From: Arcticibacter sp041902385
Lineage (GTDB): Bacteria > Bacteroidota > Bacteroidia > Sphingobacteriales > Sphingobacteriaceae
NCBI RefSeq assembly: GCF_041902385.1
Contig: NZ_CP169244.1
Span: forward strand, 4,402,001 to 4,466,000
Direction: 5' to 3'
DNA length: 64,000 nucleotides
In this document: one piece after another, positions 27,397-36,187 of the stretch
Position numbering within the stretch: position 1 is the first letter of the stretch
How the letters are laid out: each line of letters starts with the position of its first letter
Made by a program: the position numbers and the translations under genes
The notes under the pieces: generated by a model
The model's database searches: none
What the model was told of the DNA's origin: nothing
Seen by the model: only the letters and a program-made list of their open reading frames with translations

Positions 27397-27444
27397 ATGA
27401 AGTTATTTTTCACATATCACCGTCATTTCCATCATCGCCCCTGA
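27397..27444 (+). CDS. his operon leader peptide (15 codons, four His)
   Basis: The peptide MKLFFTYHRHFHHRP has His at positions 8, 10, 12 and 13 and ends with TGA. An AGGAG sits 7 nt upstream (27385-27389), unusually good for this genome. The frame lies between a consensus promoter and a terminator ahead of hisG. By analogy with the enterobacterial his leader, ribosome stalling at the His codons when charged tRNA-His is scarce would change folding of the downstream RNA. The His content and position make chance unlikely; the mechanism is inference. Confidence 0.85.
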   Translation: MKLFFTYHRHFHHRP

Positions 27445-27489
27445 GGCGATATGATGAACTTGTACGGTTTCTACGTGAAACTGATTTTT
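27430..27489 (+). promoter_or_regulatory. his attenuator: pause-type hairpin plus terminator
   Basis: Hairpin 1:2 is CATCATCGCC (27430-27439, overlapping the last His codons) with GGCGATATGATG (27445-27456, AT bulge). Terminator 3:4 is CGGTTTC (27465-27471), loop TACGT, GAAACTG (27477-27483), then ATTTTTA. An alternative long-range pairing joins ACCGT (27419-27423) with ACGGT (27464-27468) and TTTCAC in the leader frame with GTGAAA; a weaker 2:3-like pairing joins GAAC (27456-27459) with GTTTC (27467-27471). Which fold is the antiterminator cannot be settled by eye. Confidence 0.75.
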
Positions 27490-27528
27490 ATTGAACTTTC
27501 TCCTTTTACTGATTAAATAAAGAACGAA

Positions 27529-28380
27529 TTGAAAACACTCAAAATCGCTATCCAGAAATCGGGCAGATTAAACGACAAATCTGTTGAGCTTCTCAAAAAC
27601 TGCGGCTTAAGCTTCGAAAACTATAAAAGCTCCCTTATTTCTCCTGTCTCCAACTTTCCTTTAGAGATCCTTTTCCTCAGAGACGACGATATTCCTGAAT
27701 ATGTACAGGATGGCATCGCCGATCTGGGAATTGTAGGAGAAAACGTCATTCAGGAAACAGAGGCTGATGTATCCTATCTTCAAATGCTGGGTTTTGGCAA
27801 ATGCTCGTTGAAACTTGCCATTCCTAATCAGTGCTCCATCAAGTCGCTGGCCGACCTGAACGGGAAGTCCATCGCGACCTCCTATCCCGTAATCCTTAAG
27901 AAGTTCCTGGAAAACAACAACGTAAAGGCCGATATACGCACGATATCCGGGTCTGTGGAGATTTCTCCGGGTCTTGGATTAAGCGACGCGATCTGCGACC
28001 TGGTCTCTACTGGCGGAACGCTGAAAAGTAACGGACTGAAACCCTTTGGCGATGTGATGCATTCAGAGGCTGTGCTTATTGGCCGTAAAGGAATTGAGGA
28101 AGAGGCGCTGACGCAGGAACTGATCCAGCGGGTACAGTCGGTATTGCGGGCCCGTGAGACGAAATACGTTGTTCTGAACATTGAACAAAAGAATCTGGAG
28201 GCGATCAAAGCGCTGCTGCCCGGTATTAAAAGTCCCACGGTGGTGCCTTTGGCGGAAGAAGGCTGGGCGGCAGTTCACACGGTCATTCCCGAAAAGGACT
28301 TCTGGAACAAGATCAGCGAACTAAAGGCTGCAGGAGCCCAGGGAATTGTGGTCATGCCGATTGAAAAAATCATCCTCTAG
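27529..28380 (+). CDS. hisG: ATP phosphoribosyltransferase, long form
   Basis: 283 residues starting at TTG 27529. KIAIQKSGRLNDKSVELL opens the catalytic periplasmic-binding-like fold; DDIPEYVQDGIADLGIVGENV and the PRPP-binding DLVSTGGTLKSNGLKP follow. The last ~75 residues (KYVVLNIEQKNLEAIKALLPG...) form the ACT-like HisG_C regulatory domain that binds histidine, so no HisZ is needed. It catalyses the committed step, PRPP plus ATP to phosphoribosyl-ATP. It is the first gene of the operon, 84 nt past the leader peptide, and is likely controlled both by attenuation and by histidine feedback. Confidence 0.96.
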   Translation: MKTLKIAIQKSGRLNDKSVELLKNCGLSFENYKSSLISPVSNFPLEILFLRDDDIPEYVQDGIADLGIVGENVIQETEADVSYLQMLGFGKCSLKLAIPNQCSIKSLADLNGKSIATSYPVILKKFLENNNVKADIRTISGSVEISPGLGLSDAICDLVSTGGTLKSNGLKPFGDVMHSEAVLIGRKGIEEEALTQELIQRVQSVLRARETKYVVLNIEQKNLEAIKALLPGIKSPTVVPLAEEGWAAVHTVIPEKDFWNKISELKAAGAQGIVVMPIEKIIL

Positions 28381-28460
28381 ACTTCTGTCATCACTGAAGC
28401 TGGGATCAGGATTAACAAAGATCAAGCAGCCGTTTACGCTGCGCCTGTTCTGGAAAATTT

Positions 28461-29798
28461 ATGAGTTTAAAAATCGCAAATTATACTACTGAAAGAAGCC
28501 AGGATGTTGAGTTTCGTGTCCTGGAAGACCTTTCATCGCTTATATCGCGCAATGCTGACGCCGACAATGTGATCGGCGAGCGGGTAGCGTCTATCATCGC
28601 TGAGGTAAAAAGCAGTGGCGACGCCGCTCTCCGCTCCTTTGCTGAGCGTTTTGACGGGGTATCGCTGAACAGGCTGTTTATCGATGCGGAGGAGCTGAAA
28701 GACATTGCATCCGCAATTGATGACGAGGCAAAAGCTGCCATTGACACGGCCTATCAGAACATCTATGCCTTCCACATTAGTCAGTACAAAGAAGAGGAAA
28801 AAGTAGAGACCATGCCCGGTGTAAGCTGCTGGCGTGAGGTACGGCCCATTCAGCGTGTCGGACTTTACATTCCGGGCGGTTCGGCAGTGCTTCCCAGTAC
28901 TTTTCTCATGCTTGGAATTCCTGCAAAGATTGCAGGCTGCCGCGACATCGTGGTATGCTCTCCGCCTCAGAAAGACGGACGCGTGAATATATATATTGCT
29001 TATGTTGCCTTGTTGATTGGTGTATCGAAGATCTACCTGGCGGGCGGAGCGCAGGCTGTTGCAGCAATGGCCTATGGTACAGAGACAGTACCGAAGGTCG
29101 ACAAGATATTCGGACCCGGAAATCAGTACGTAACCAAAGCTAAAAGTATTATACAGAGCAGTACGCAGACCTCCATCGATATGCCGGCCGGGCCGTCAGA
29201 GGTGCTGGTTATCGCAGATGAGGGAGCTGTCCCGGCCTTTGTGGCCGCAGACCTCCTTGCACAGGCAGAACATGGGCCCGACTCACAGGCAGTGCTGGTC
29301 TCAAGCTCTGCAGATATGATAAGGGCAACGATGCAGGAGCTGCACAAGCAGCTTGAACAGCTTCCGCGGAAGGACATCGCAGCTAAAGCGATCAGCAACT
29401 CGTATGTCGTACTGACTGATGATCTTGAAGAGGCCGTAGAGTTCAGTAATGAATATGCACCTGAGCACCTGATCCTTGCCACCAGCCAATGGGAAGAGCT
29501 TATTCCTTCTATTAGCAATGCAGGGTCGGTATTCCTGGGCAACCTCACTCCTGAAAGCGCCGGAGATTACGCTTCCGGCACCAATCACACGCTGCCCACC
29601 AGTGCGCACGCCCGCTCCTATTCAGGCGTTTCACTCGACTCCTTCATCAAAAAGATTACATTTCAGCACATTAGCAGCGAGGGCGTAAAGAACATAGCTC
29701 CAACGGTAGAAACGCTGGCCAGGCTTGAAGGACTTGATGCACATGGGAATGCCATGAAGATCAGAAGGCTCTATGATGAAAATCAGACAACGAAGTAA
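28461..29798 (+). CDS. hisD: Histidinol dehydrogenase
   Basis: 445 residues, full length. Conserved segments include VGLYIPGGSAVLPSTFLML, FGPGNQYVTKAKSI, IDMPAGPSEVLVIAD, LLAQAEHGPDSQAVLV and EYAPEHL. Near the C-terminus AGDYASGTNHTLPTS and YSGVSLDSF hold zinc and substrate ligands. It oxidises L-histidinol to histidine in two NAD-dependent steps. An 80-nt gap follows hisG and 11 nt precede hisC, so it is inside the operon. Confidence 0.97.
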   Translation: MSLKIANYTTERSQDVEFRVLEDLSSLISRNADADNVIGERVASIIAEVKSSGDAALRSFAERFDGVSLNRLFIDAEELKDIASAIDDEAKAAIDTAYQNIYAFHISQYKEEEKVETMPGVSCWREVRPIQRVGLYIPGGSAVLPSTFLMLGIPAKIAGCRDIVVCSPPQKDGRVNIYIAYVALLIGVSKIYLAGGAQAVAAMAYGTETVPKVDKIFGPGNQYVTKAKSIIQSSTQTSIDMPAGPSEVLVIADEGAVPAFVAADLLAQAEHGPDSQAVLVSSSADMIRATMQELHKQLEQLPRKDIAAKAISNSYVVLTDDLEEAVEFSNEYAPEHLILATSQWEELIPSISNAGSVFLGNLTPESAGDYASGTNHTLPTSAHARSYSGVSLDSFIKKITFQHISSEGVKNIAPTVETLARLEGLDAHGNAMKIRRLYDENQTTK

Positions 29799-29809
29799 TT
29801 CAACGTACG

Positions 29810-30877
29810 ATGGAATTTGACTTAAAGAAATTATTACGAACCAACATACTGAACCTGCAGCCCTATTCCTCCGCGAGAGATGAATTTCAGGGAGAAGCAT
29901 CGGTTTTTCTCGACGCCAACGAAAACAGCTTCGGTTCACCACTCAGTTCTCCCTATAACCGATACCCGGATCCGGTACAACTGGTCGTAAAAAAGAGGCT
30001 GAGCGAGATCAAAGGCGTACCTCCCCAGAACATTTTCCTCGGGAATGGCAGTGATGAGGCGATCGATATCCTGATCAGGGCTTTTTGCCGCCCGGGGATC
30101 GACAACATCCTTCTCCTCCCTCCCACTTACGGGATGTACGAGGTGTCGGCCAACATCAACGATGTGGCGATCAAAACGGTTCCCCTTACTGCCGATTTTC
30201 AGCTAAATCTGGAAGGGATCGCCGAAGCGATTGACGAAAACACGAAGCTGATCTTTATCTGTTCGCCCAACAATCCGACCGGAAATTCGATCTTCAGGGA
30301 AGATATTGAAACGGTTCTGGCCAACTTCGGCGGACTGGTAGTTATTGACGAGGCCTACATCAATTATTCAAGGCAGAAAACGTTTATTCAGGAGCTAACA
30401 GAATACAGCAACCTCGTTATCCTTCAGACTTTATCGAAAGCCTGGGGACTGGCAGGACTGCGGGTTGGAATGGCCTTCGCAAGCGAGGAAATCATCGAAG
30501 TTTTCAATAAGGTAAAGCCTCCTTATAATATCAACCAGGCATCGCAGGAATTGGCGCTGGAAGCACTCCAGAACATTGAGCAGGTGAACAGCTGGATTAA
30601 GGACACGGTGCAGCAACGGGAAGAACTGATAAAAATACTGGGAACGCTTCCTTATGTGCTAAAGATCTACCCATCAGACGCCAACTTCATTCTGGTAAAA
30701 ACTACAGATGCCAAAGCGATCTATAGCTTCCTGGTAGAGCGCGGCATCATCGTGCGCGACCGCTCCAGGGTGATCCTTTGTGAAGGCTGCCTGCGAATCA
30801 CGATAGGGACACCGCAGGAAAATAAATTACTGATTGAAACACTAAAAGACTTCCCCTACAGCACCAACAACGTATGA
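29810..30877 (+). CDS. hisC: Histidinol-phosphate aminotransferase
   Basis: 355 residues, fold-type I PLP enzyme. LDANENSFGSP is the HisC N-terminal signature; CSPNNPTGNS, VVIDEAYINY and LQTLSKAWGLAGLRVG (the Lys forms the Schiff base) are all present. It converts imidazole-acetol phosphate to histidinol phosphate with glutamate. Its stop overlaps the hisB ATG by 4 nt (30874-30877), indicating translational coupling. Confidence 0.96.
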   Translation: MEFDLKKLLRTNILNLQPYSSARDEFQGEASVFLDANENSFGSPLSSPYNRYPDPVQLVVKKRLSEIKGVPPQNIFLGNGSDEAIDILIRAFCRPGIDNILLLPPTYGMYEVSANINDVAIKTVPLTADFQLNLEGIAEAIDENTKLIFICSPNNPTGNSIFREDIETVLANFGGLVVIDEAYINYSRQKTFIQELTEYSNLVILQTLSKAWGLAGLRVGMAFASEEIIEVFNKVKPPYNINQASQELALEALQNIEQVNSWIKDTVQQREELIKILGTLPYVLKIYPSDANFILVKTTDAKAIYSFLVERGIIVRDRSRVILCEGCLRITIGTPQENKLLIETLKDFPYSTNNV

Positions 30878-32061
30878 AAGCAGCAGTGAACGACAGCAAC
30901 ACCTCGAACGCCGCCCAGACCGTTAAAAGAAAGATCCTTTTCCTTGACCGCGACGGCACGATGGTGCTTGAGCCTGAAGACTACCAGGTAGACTCCTTCG
31001 GCAAGCTTGAATTCTATCCGGGAGCCTTTAAATATCTGAACAAAATTGCAGAAGAACTCGACTATCACCTTGTGATGGTGACGAACCAGGATGGACTTGG
31101 AACAGACTCTCATCCCGAAGAGAATTTCTGGCCTGTACACAATTTCATTTTAAAGGCTTTCGAAAACGAAGGTGTGCACTTCGACGAGGTGATCATTGAT
31201 AAAACATTCGCTCACGAAAATGCTCCTACCCGCAAGCCCGGCACTGCTTTACTTACTCACTATTTTGATGCAGAACAATACGACCTGGCGAATTCTTTCG
31301 TTATAGGAGACCGGGTGACGGATGTAGCCCTGGCAAAGAACCTCGGAGCCAGAGCAATATGGCTGAAGCTGGACGCTGCTCTGGGTGCAGAAGAAATCAA
31401 ACAGCCCGACGCCAGCCTGCAGGCTTGTGTCGCTTTAGAAACGACATCGTGGAAAGACGTATACGAGTTTTTGAAAGTCGGAAAACGGGAAGTAACGCAC
31501 CGCCGCAGTACAAAGGAAACAGATATTGCAGTTAAGTTAAACCTGGATGGAACGGGCAAGGCGAATATTTCAACCGGACTGCACTTCTTCGACCACATGC
31601 TTGATCAGATTGCACGGCACGGCAGCATTGATCTTGAAATTACAGCAAAAGGAGACCTGCACATAGACGAACATCATACTATTGAAGACACCGGAATCAC
31701 GCTGGGAGAAGCGATATCAAAAGCACTGGGCGACAAAAGAGGCATCGAACGTTATGGCTTCTGCCTGCCCATGGACGACTGCCTCGCGCAGGTGGCAATC
31801 GACTTCGGAGGCCGGAACTGGATCGTGTGGGATGCGGAGTTCAGGCGCGAAAAGGTTGGAGAAATGCCTACGGAAATGTTCTTTCACTTTTTTAAGTCGT
31901 TCAGCGATGCAGCAAAATGCAACCTCAACGTGAAGGCTGAAGGAGATAACGAACACCATAAGATAGAGGCGATATTCAAAGCATTTGCCAAAGCAATTAA
32001 AATGGCGGCAAAGAGGGATGTGAATAACATGCAGCTTCCCAGTACAAAAGGTCTTTTGTGA
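30874..32061 (+). CDS. hisB: Bifunctional histidinol-phosphatase/imidazoleglycerol-phosphate dehydratase
   Basis: 395 residues. The N-terminal HAD phosphatase domain (residues about 18-170) has ILFLDRDGTMV with the DxD nucleophile motif and VIGDRVTDVALAKNLGA. The C-terminal IGPD domain (about 205-395) has FFDHMLDQIARHG, DEHHTIEDTGI and a second metal site DNEHHKIEAIFKAFAKAI. It supplies steps 6 and 8 of histidine synthesis. The fused form is known from enterobacteria and many Bacteroidota. A 135-nt gap to hisH is the longest inside the operon. Confidence 0.96.
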   Translation: MKAAVNDSNTSNAAQTVKRKILFLDRDGTMVLEPEDYQVDSFGKLEFYPGAFKYLNKIAEELDYHLVMVTNQDGLGTDSHPEENFWPVHNFILKAFENEGVHFDEVIIDKTFAHENAPTRKPGTALLTHYFDAEQYDLANSFVIGDRVTDVALAKNLGARAIWLKLDAALGAEEIKQPDASLQACVALETTSWKDVYEFLKVGKREVTHRRSTKETDIAVKLNLDGTGKANISTGLHFFDHMLDQIARHGSIDLEITAKGDLHIDEHHTIEDTGITLGEAISKALGDKRGIERYGFCLPMDDCLAQVAIDFGGRNWIVWDAEFRREKVGEMPTEMFFHFFKSFSDAAKCNLNVKAEGDNEHHKIEAIFKAFAKAIKMAAKRDVNNMQLPSTKGLL

Positions 32062-32196
32062 GAACGTGTGGGTAAATATATGCCTTGTCCCGTATAGGGA
32101 AGCGCTTTAACGCAGCCGATCCTGGTATTCAATTTATAGAGAACGCAAAAGTTACATAAGGAATATAGCTTCAAAGAACTAAGAAACTAGTGCGCA

Positions 32197-32838
32197 ATGA
32201 CGGAAGAGAACAGCAAACAAGAACAGACAGCATCTGACGGCCGGGGAGTTACAGGTATCATATCATATGGCGCCGGTAATATTTTTTCCCTGACTGCTGC
32301 GCTCGACCGGCAAGACATCCGCTATGAGATGATCTATTCGCCGGACGACTTCGACAAATACGATCGTTACATCATACCAGGCGTAGGCCATGCCGGTGCA
32401 GCTATGCAAAAACTGCAAGCGAGCGGGATGGTTACCAAAATCAGGAACACATCAAAACCTGTACTTGGCATCTGTGTTGGCATGCAGCTTCTGACCGACT
32501 TTTCTGAGGAGGGAAATGCCCGCTTACTGGGTATCACGCCCCTGAAAACGCGCCATTTCACTCAGGATCTTAAGATAAAAGTACCGCATACAGGATGGAA
32601 CAAAGTTTGCTCACAATTTGAAAATGAGCTATTTAAAGACATCCCGGAGGGCACGTACTTTTATTTTGTCCATTCCTATTTTATTGAATTTAATTCTACA
32701 TTTACACTCGCTTTTGCCGACTACGGTTTGAAATTTTCGGCGGCATTGAAAAAAAACAATTTTTACGGAGTCCAGTTTCATCCTGAGAAATCAGGTGAGG
32801 CCGGCGAACGAATACTTAAAAACTTTTCAGAATTATAG
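32197..32838 (+). CDS. hisH: Imidazole glycerol phosphate synthase, glutamine amidotransferase subunit
   Basis: 213 residues, class-I amidotransferase. The conserved start GIISYGAGNIFSLTAALDR only begins at residue 20; before it is a polar extension (MTEENSKQEQTASDGRG), and no ATG/GTG/TTG lies close to the domain, so the extension appears real. Nucleophile Cys is in LGICVGMQLL and the His/Glu pair in GVQFHPEKSG. It hydrolyses glutamine and feeds ammonia to HisF. An A8 run (LKKNNF) stays in frame. hisA starts 6 nt later. Confidence 0.95.
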   Translation: MTEENSKQEQTASDGRGVTGIISYGAGNIFSLTAALDRQDIRYEMIYSPDDFDKYDRYIIPGVGHAGAAMQKLQASGMVTKIRNTSKPVLGICVGMQLLTDFSEEGNARLLGITPLKTRHFTQDLKIKVPHTGWNKVCSQFENELFKDIPEGTYFYFVHSYFIEFNSTFTLAFADYGLKFSAALKKNNFYGVQFHPEKSGEAGERILKNFSEL

Positions 32839-32844
32839 AAACAT

Positions 32845-33594
32845 ATGTACATCATCCCTGCAATTGATATTCTGGACAAGAAGGTTGTCCGCTTACGTGA
32901 AGGAAACTATGAACAGGCTACATTTTACGATGTGACGTTGGAAGAAATGATCGAGAGGTACCAGTCGAACGGTACTGAATTCGTTCATATTATTGACTTG
33001 AATGGAGCAAAAGGAGACTTCAGTAATCAGGAATATCTGTTTGATATCATTCATAAGACTGACATGAAAGTTCAATATGGCGGTGGAGTACGCAGTATTG
33101 AGAAGGTAAGAGAACTGATAGATGCGGGTATCCACCGCGTTATAGTGGGCACACAGGCTATCACCAACCCCGAGTTCTTATCAGACCTGAGCAAGGCTGT
33201 GTGTGGAAAGCAGCAATGCTCAGACCAGGTAGTAGTGGCTATTGACGTGCTTGATGAAGTGATCAAATACTCCGGCTGGATGGAAAGCTCCCCTATTAAA
33301 CTAATGGATTACGTTGACAAATGCCTCAACCTTGGCTTCTTCAGATTCCTTTGTACTGACATTAACAAGGATGGCAAACTGGGAGGGGCAGGCGTTGAGC
33401 TTTATAAGAAACTATTAAACCACTCCCCTTTTATCAAACTTATTGCCTCAGGAGGAATAAGCTCAATGGAAGATGTGAAGGCCTTGCACCAAATTAAGGT
33501 AGAAGCCTGTGTGATTGGCAAGGCGATTTACGAAGACCGCATATCTATCGAAGAAATTCAGGACTGGAACTTAAAGTCGCTGATCTCGTTCTAA
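32845..33594 (+). CDS. hisA: ProFAR isomerase
   Basis: 249 residues, a (beta/alpha)8 barrel. IIPAIDILDKKVVRLREGNYEQ carries the first catalytic Asp; VQYGGGVRSIEKV and IVGTQAI form one phosphate site; CTDINKDGKLGG holds the second Asp and IASGGISSMED the second phosphate site. It isomerises ProFAR to PRFAR, the HisF substrate. It sits between hisH and hisF as in most his operons. Confidence 0.96.
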   Translation: MYIIPAIDILDKKVVRLREGNYEQATFYDVTLEEMIERYQSNGTEFVHIIDLNGAKGDFSNQEYLFDIIHKTDMKVQYGGGVRSIEKVRELIDAGIHRVIVGTQAITNPEFLSDLSKAVCGKQQCSDQVVVAIDVLDEVIKYSGWMESSPIKLMDYVDKCLNLGFFRFLCTDINKDGKLGGAGVELYKKLLNHSPFIKLIASGGISSMEDVKALHQIKVEACVIGKAIYEDRISIEEIQDWNLKSLISF

Positions 33595-33655
33595 TCGGGA
33601 GCTAATAATAGTAAGCGCTCGCCTTAAGCTGGCGAACGAGATAAAAAATTTAAAA

Positions 33656-34504
33656 ATGACGGATCCCGGTACTAAAACCATCGTATCTGGCGAGGCGGAC
33701 AAGGCTGAGGCAGCGTACGTGACCACTACTGAAGTACAGCGTCCTGCATCCCTGGCCAAGCGCATCATTCCCTGCCTGGACGTGAAAGACGGACGGACGG
33801 TTAAGGGCGTAAACTTTGTTGACCTGCGCGACGCAGGCGACCCGGTGGAACTGGCCTGGCAGTACTCGCAACAGGGTGCAGATGAGCTGGTGTTCCTCGA
33901 TATTACGGCCACGCATGAACGCAGAAAAACAATGGCAGAGCTTGTTAAAGCGGTGGCCCGCCAGGTGAATATTCCCTTTACCATAGGAGGTGGAATCAAC
34001 GAAATAGCAGACGCAGATGTGCTGCTGAATGCCGGGGCAGACAAAATATCCATTAACTCGGCTGCGGTGCGTAATCCACAACTGGTGGACGAGCTGGCTG
34101 CAGCATTTGGCAAGCAGTTCGTAGTAGTAGCAGTAGATACCAAGCTGGTCAATGGGAAGAACCTGGTTCATCTTAACGGAGGCAGAATCCCAACCGAACT
34201 GGAAACGGAAAACTGGATTAATGAAGTAGAGGATCGTGGCGCTGGAGAGATCCTGTTAACGTCGATGGATCACGACGGAACCAAGGGTGGCTTTGACAAT
34301 GAACTGCTTAAGAAGATCAATAGCAGGATCACCATTCCCCTGATCGCTTCGGGCGGCGCAGGAAATGTGCAGCACTTTATTGATGTGTTCGAGCAGTCTG
34401 GAGTGGATGCGGCACTGGCTGCTTCGGTATTTCATTACGGCGAAATCCTGATTCCGGAACTGAAGAGAAAGCTTCGCGAGAAACATATCGAAGTAAGGCT
34501 CTGA
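33656..34504 (+). CDS. hisF: Imidazole glycerol phosphate synthase, cyclase subunit
   Basis: 282 residues, about 30 longer than usual because of a polar N-terminal extension (MTDPGTKTIVSGEADK...) before LAKRIIPCLDVKDGRTVKGVNF, where HisF normally starts. A GTG at 33719 would leave only 9 extra residues. Catalytic Asp residues are in CLDVKDG and TSMDHDGTKGGFD; phosphate-binding FTIGGGI and IASGGAGN are present. It forms IGP and AICAR from PRFAR with ammonia from HisH. The 61-nt gap before it contains a small hairpin. Confidence 0.95.
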   Translation: MTDPGTKTIVSGEADKAEAAYVTTTEVQRPASLAKRIIPCLDVKDGRTVKGVNFVDLRDAGDPVELAWQYSQQGADELVFLDITATHERRKTMAELVKAVARQVNIPFTIGGGINEIADADVLLNAGADKISINSAAVRNPQLVDELAAAFGKQFVVVAVDTKLVNGKNLVHLNGGRIPTELETENWINEVEDRGAGEILLTSMDHDGTKGGFDNELLKKINSRITIPLIASGGAGNVQHFIDVFEQSGVDAALAASVFHYGEILIPELKRKLREKHIEVRL

Positions 34505-34506
34505 CG

Positions 34507-35217
34507 ATGGCTTTTATTGAGCTTGAAACAAAACACCGGCTCCATTGGCGTTCTCAGGAAATTGGGTTTCAAACACGAAAAGGAGCTGACAGAACAGTGC
34601 TGGCTTCAGTACAAAATACTACAAACAGAATGGAAATAGATTTTAACAAAGGCGACGGACTGATCCCTGTCGTTATTCAGGACGAGCAGACACTGGAAGT
34701 ACTAATGCTTGGGTATATGAACGGTGAAGCGTTTGAAAAAACACAGAAAGAAGGTCGGGTAACATTTTACTCCCGGTCAAAAAACCGCCTGTGGACAAAA
34801 GGCGAAGAAAGCGGCAACTTCCTTGAAGTAAAGACCATGCACGTCGACTGCGATAAAGATACGATCCTTATAAAAGTCAAGCCGGCAGGCCCTACCTGCC
34901 ACACGGGTGCGAGAAGCTGCTTTGAAACTGACCTGAATCAGAACTTCATTTTCAAACTCGAGCAGATCATTGAAGACCGTTACAACAATCCGGTAGAAGG
35001 ATCATATGTGAACACGCTTCATAAGAAAGGAATTAACCGGATTGCCCAAAAGGTTGGTGAAGAGGGGGTTGAGACCGTTGTAGCAGCGCTGAATCAGACA
35101 GAAGAGGATCTGATCAACGAAGCGTCAGATCTGGTCTTTCACCTCCTTGTGCTGTTGAAGGAAAAGGGCCTGAGCATATGTACAATTGCCGAAAACCTCG
35201 AAAAGAGGCATAAATAA
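34507..35217 (+). CDS. hisIE: Bifunctional phosphoribosyl-AMP cyclohydrolase/phosphoribosyl-ATP pyrophosphatase
   Basis: 236 residues from ATG 34507, placed 2 nt after hisF. The conserved HisI domain begins only at MEIDFNKGDGLIPVVIQD (ATG 34630), so this inner ATG may be the true start, giving 195 residues; the 41-residue lead-in has no recognised homology. HisI: GYMNGEAFEKT, SRSKNRLWTKGEESGN, and the metal Cys/His set VDCDKD and GPTCHTGARSCF. HisE: GEEGVETVVAALNQ with EASDLVFHLLVLL. It carries out steps 2 and 3. Last his gene of the operon. Confidence 0.94.
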   Translation: MAFIELETKHRLHWRSQEIGFQTRKGADRTVLASVQNTTNRMEIDFNKGDGLIPVVIQDEQTLEVLMLGYMNGEAFEKTQKEGRVTFYSRSKNRLWTKGEESGNFLEVKTMHVDCDKDTILIKVKPAGPTCHTGARSCFETDLNQNFIFKLEQIIEDRYNNPVEGSYVNTLHKKGINRIAQKVGEEGVETVVAALNQTEEDLINEASDLVFHLLVLLKEKGLSICTIAENLEKRHK

Positions 35218-35278
35218 AGGAATCAAGCGGAGGTAAGACCGATCTGCTTAAACACGTTTTGACAGGAGAATCAAGCTG

Positions 35279-36187
35279 ATGATTGAAGTAAAACAAAGGG
35301 CCTCTCTTCCGGGACATCAAAATCCGATTTACACCATCGAGTCAAACCCGGCCACACAGAGCTTCTACACAGCCGGAAATGATAAAGGTGTAGTAGAATG
35401 GGACTTCCAGACCCTCAGTCCGCGCGGGGTTGTCATGCCTGTACAAACCTCTGTTTATGCTTTGCATCTGATAGGAGGAGGATCGCTGCTTGCGGCAGGA
35501 CAGCGCAGTGGCCTGGTGAGCGTCTACAACCTGAAGGAACGAAGACTAGCTGCAAATATACAGCTCCATCAGCTCCCCGTATACGGACTGGCCGCAATTG
35601 AAAGCAAGAACGAGCTTCTTGCTGCCTCAGAAGACGGCACTGTATCAGTAACGGATCTGTCGGCTTTCTCGGCCGTTTATCAGTTCAGAGTGTCAGAACA
35701 GACGGTCAGATGCATCGCAGTAAGTCCCGACGGAAGGCTGGTCGCCTTTGGATGTAAGGATAACGTGATTCGCATTTACCGAACAGACGACTACAGCGAG
35801 GTTCAGGAACTGCACCAGCATACCATGCCCGTTACCTCACTGGCCTTTACTCCCGATGGATCTTCATTGCTGTCAGGAGGGCGGGACGCCAGGCTGAACA
35901 TCTGGAACACCGCGAACTTTGAACTCAGGGAAAGTATTACGGCTCACATGTTTGCTGTATATGATATCCGCTTCCATCCCAGCCTTCCTTACTTTGCAAC
36001 AGCCAGTCAGGACAAAAGCATCAAGATCTGGAGCACAGACTCATTTAAATTAAAAAAGGTGATCAGCAGAGAGAAAGGTTTCGAAATGCACACTCACTCT
36101 GTCAACAAGCTGAGCTGGAACACAGCGGACGGTACGCTTCTCTCAGTAAGCGACGATAAGATAGTGATGGCCTGGGAGGTCAAATAA
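35279..36187 (+). CDS. WD40-repeat beta-propeller protein
   Basis: 302 residues with about seven WD40-type repeats across the full length; GHQNPIYTIESN, HTMPVTSLAFTPDGSSLLSGGRDARLNIW cut by eye into blades, HPSLPYFATASQDKSIKIW and HTHSVNKLSW are clear. No signal peptide and no extra domain, so a stand-alone cytoplasmic propeller, presumably a protein-interaction scaffold. It follows hisIE by 61 nt and could be read from the his transcript, but no functional link is evident. Its last 8 nt overlap the convergent peptidase gene. Confidence 0.85.
   Translation: MIEVKQRASLPGHQNPIYTIESNPATQSFYTAGNDKGVVEWDFQTLSPRGVVMPVQTSVYALHLIGGGSLLAAGQRSGLVSVYNLKERRLAANIQLHQLPVYGLAAIESKNELLAASEDGTVSVTDLSAFSAVYQFRVSEQTVRCIAVSPDGRLVAFGCKDNVIRIYRTDDYSEVQELHQHTMPVTSLAFTPDGSSLLSGGRDARLNIWNTANFELRESITAHMFAVYDIRFHPSLPYFATASQDKSIKIWSTDSFKLKKVISREKGFEMHTHSVNKLSWNTADGTLLSVSDDKIVMAWEVK

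Noticed and set aside
33571..34171. Two long minus-strand frames (193 and 173 residues) opposite hisF
   Set aside because: Antisense shadows of the conserved hisF barrel; Ser/Ala-rich with no domain.
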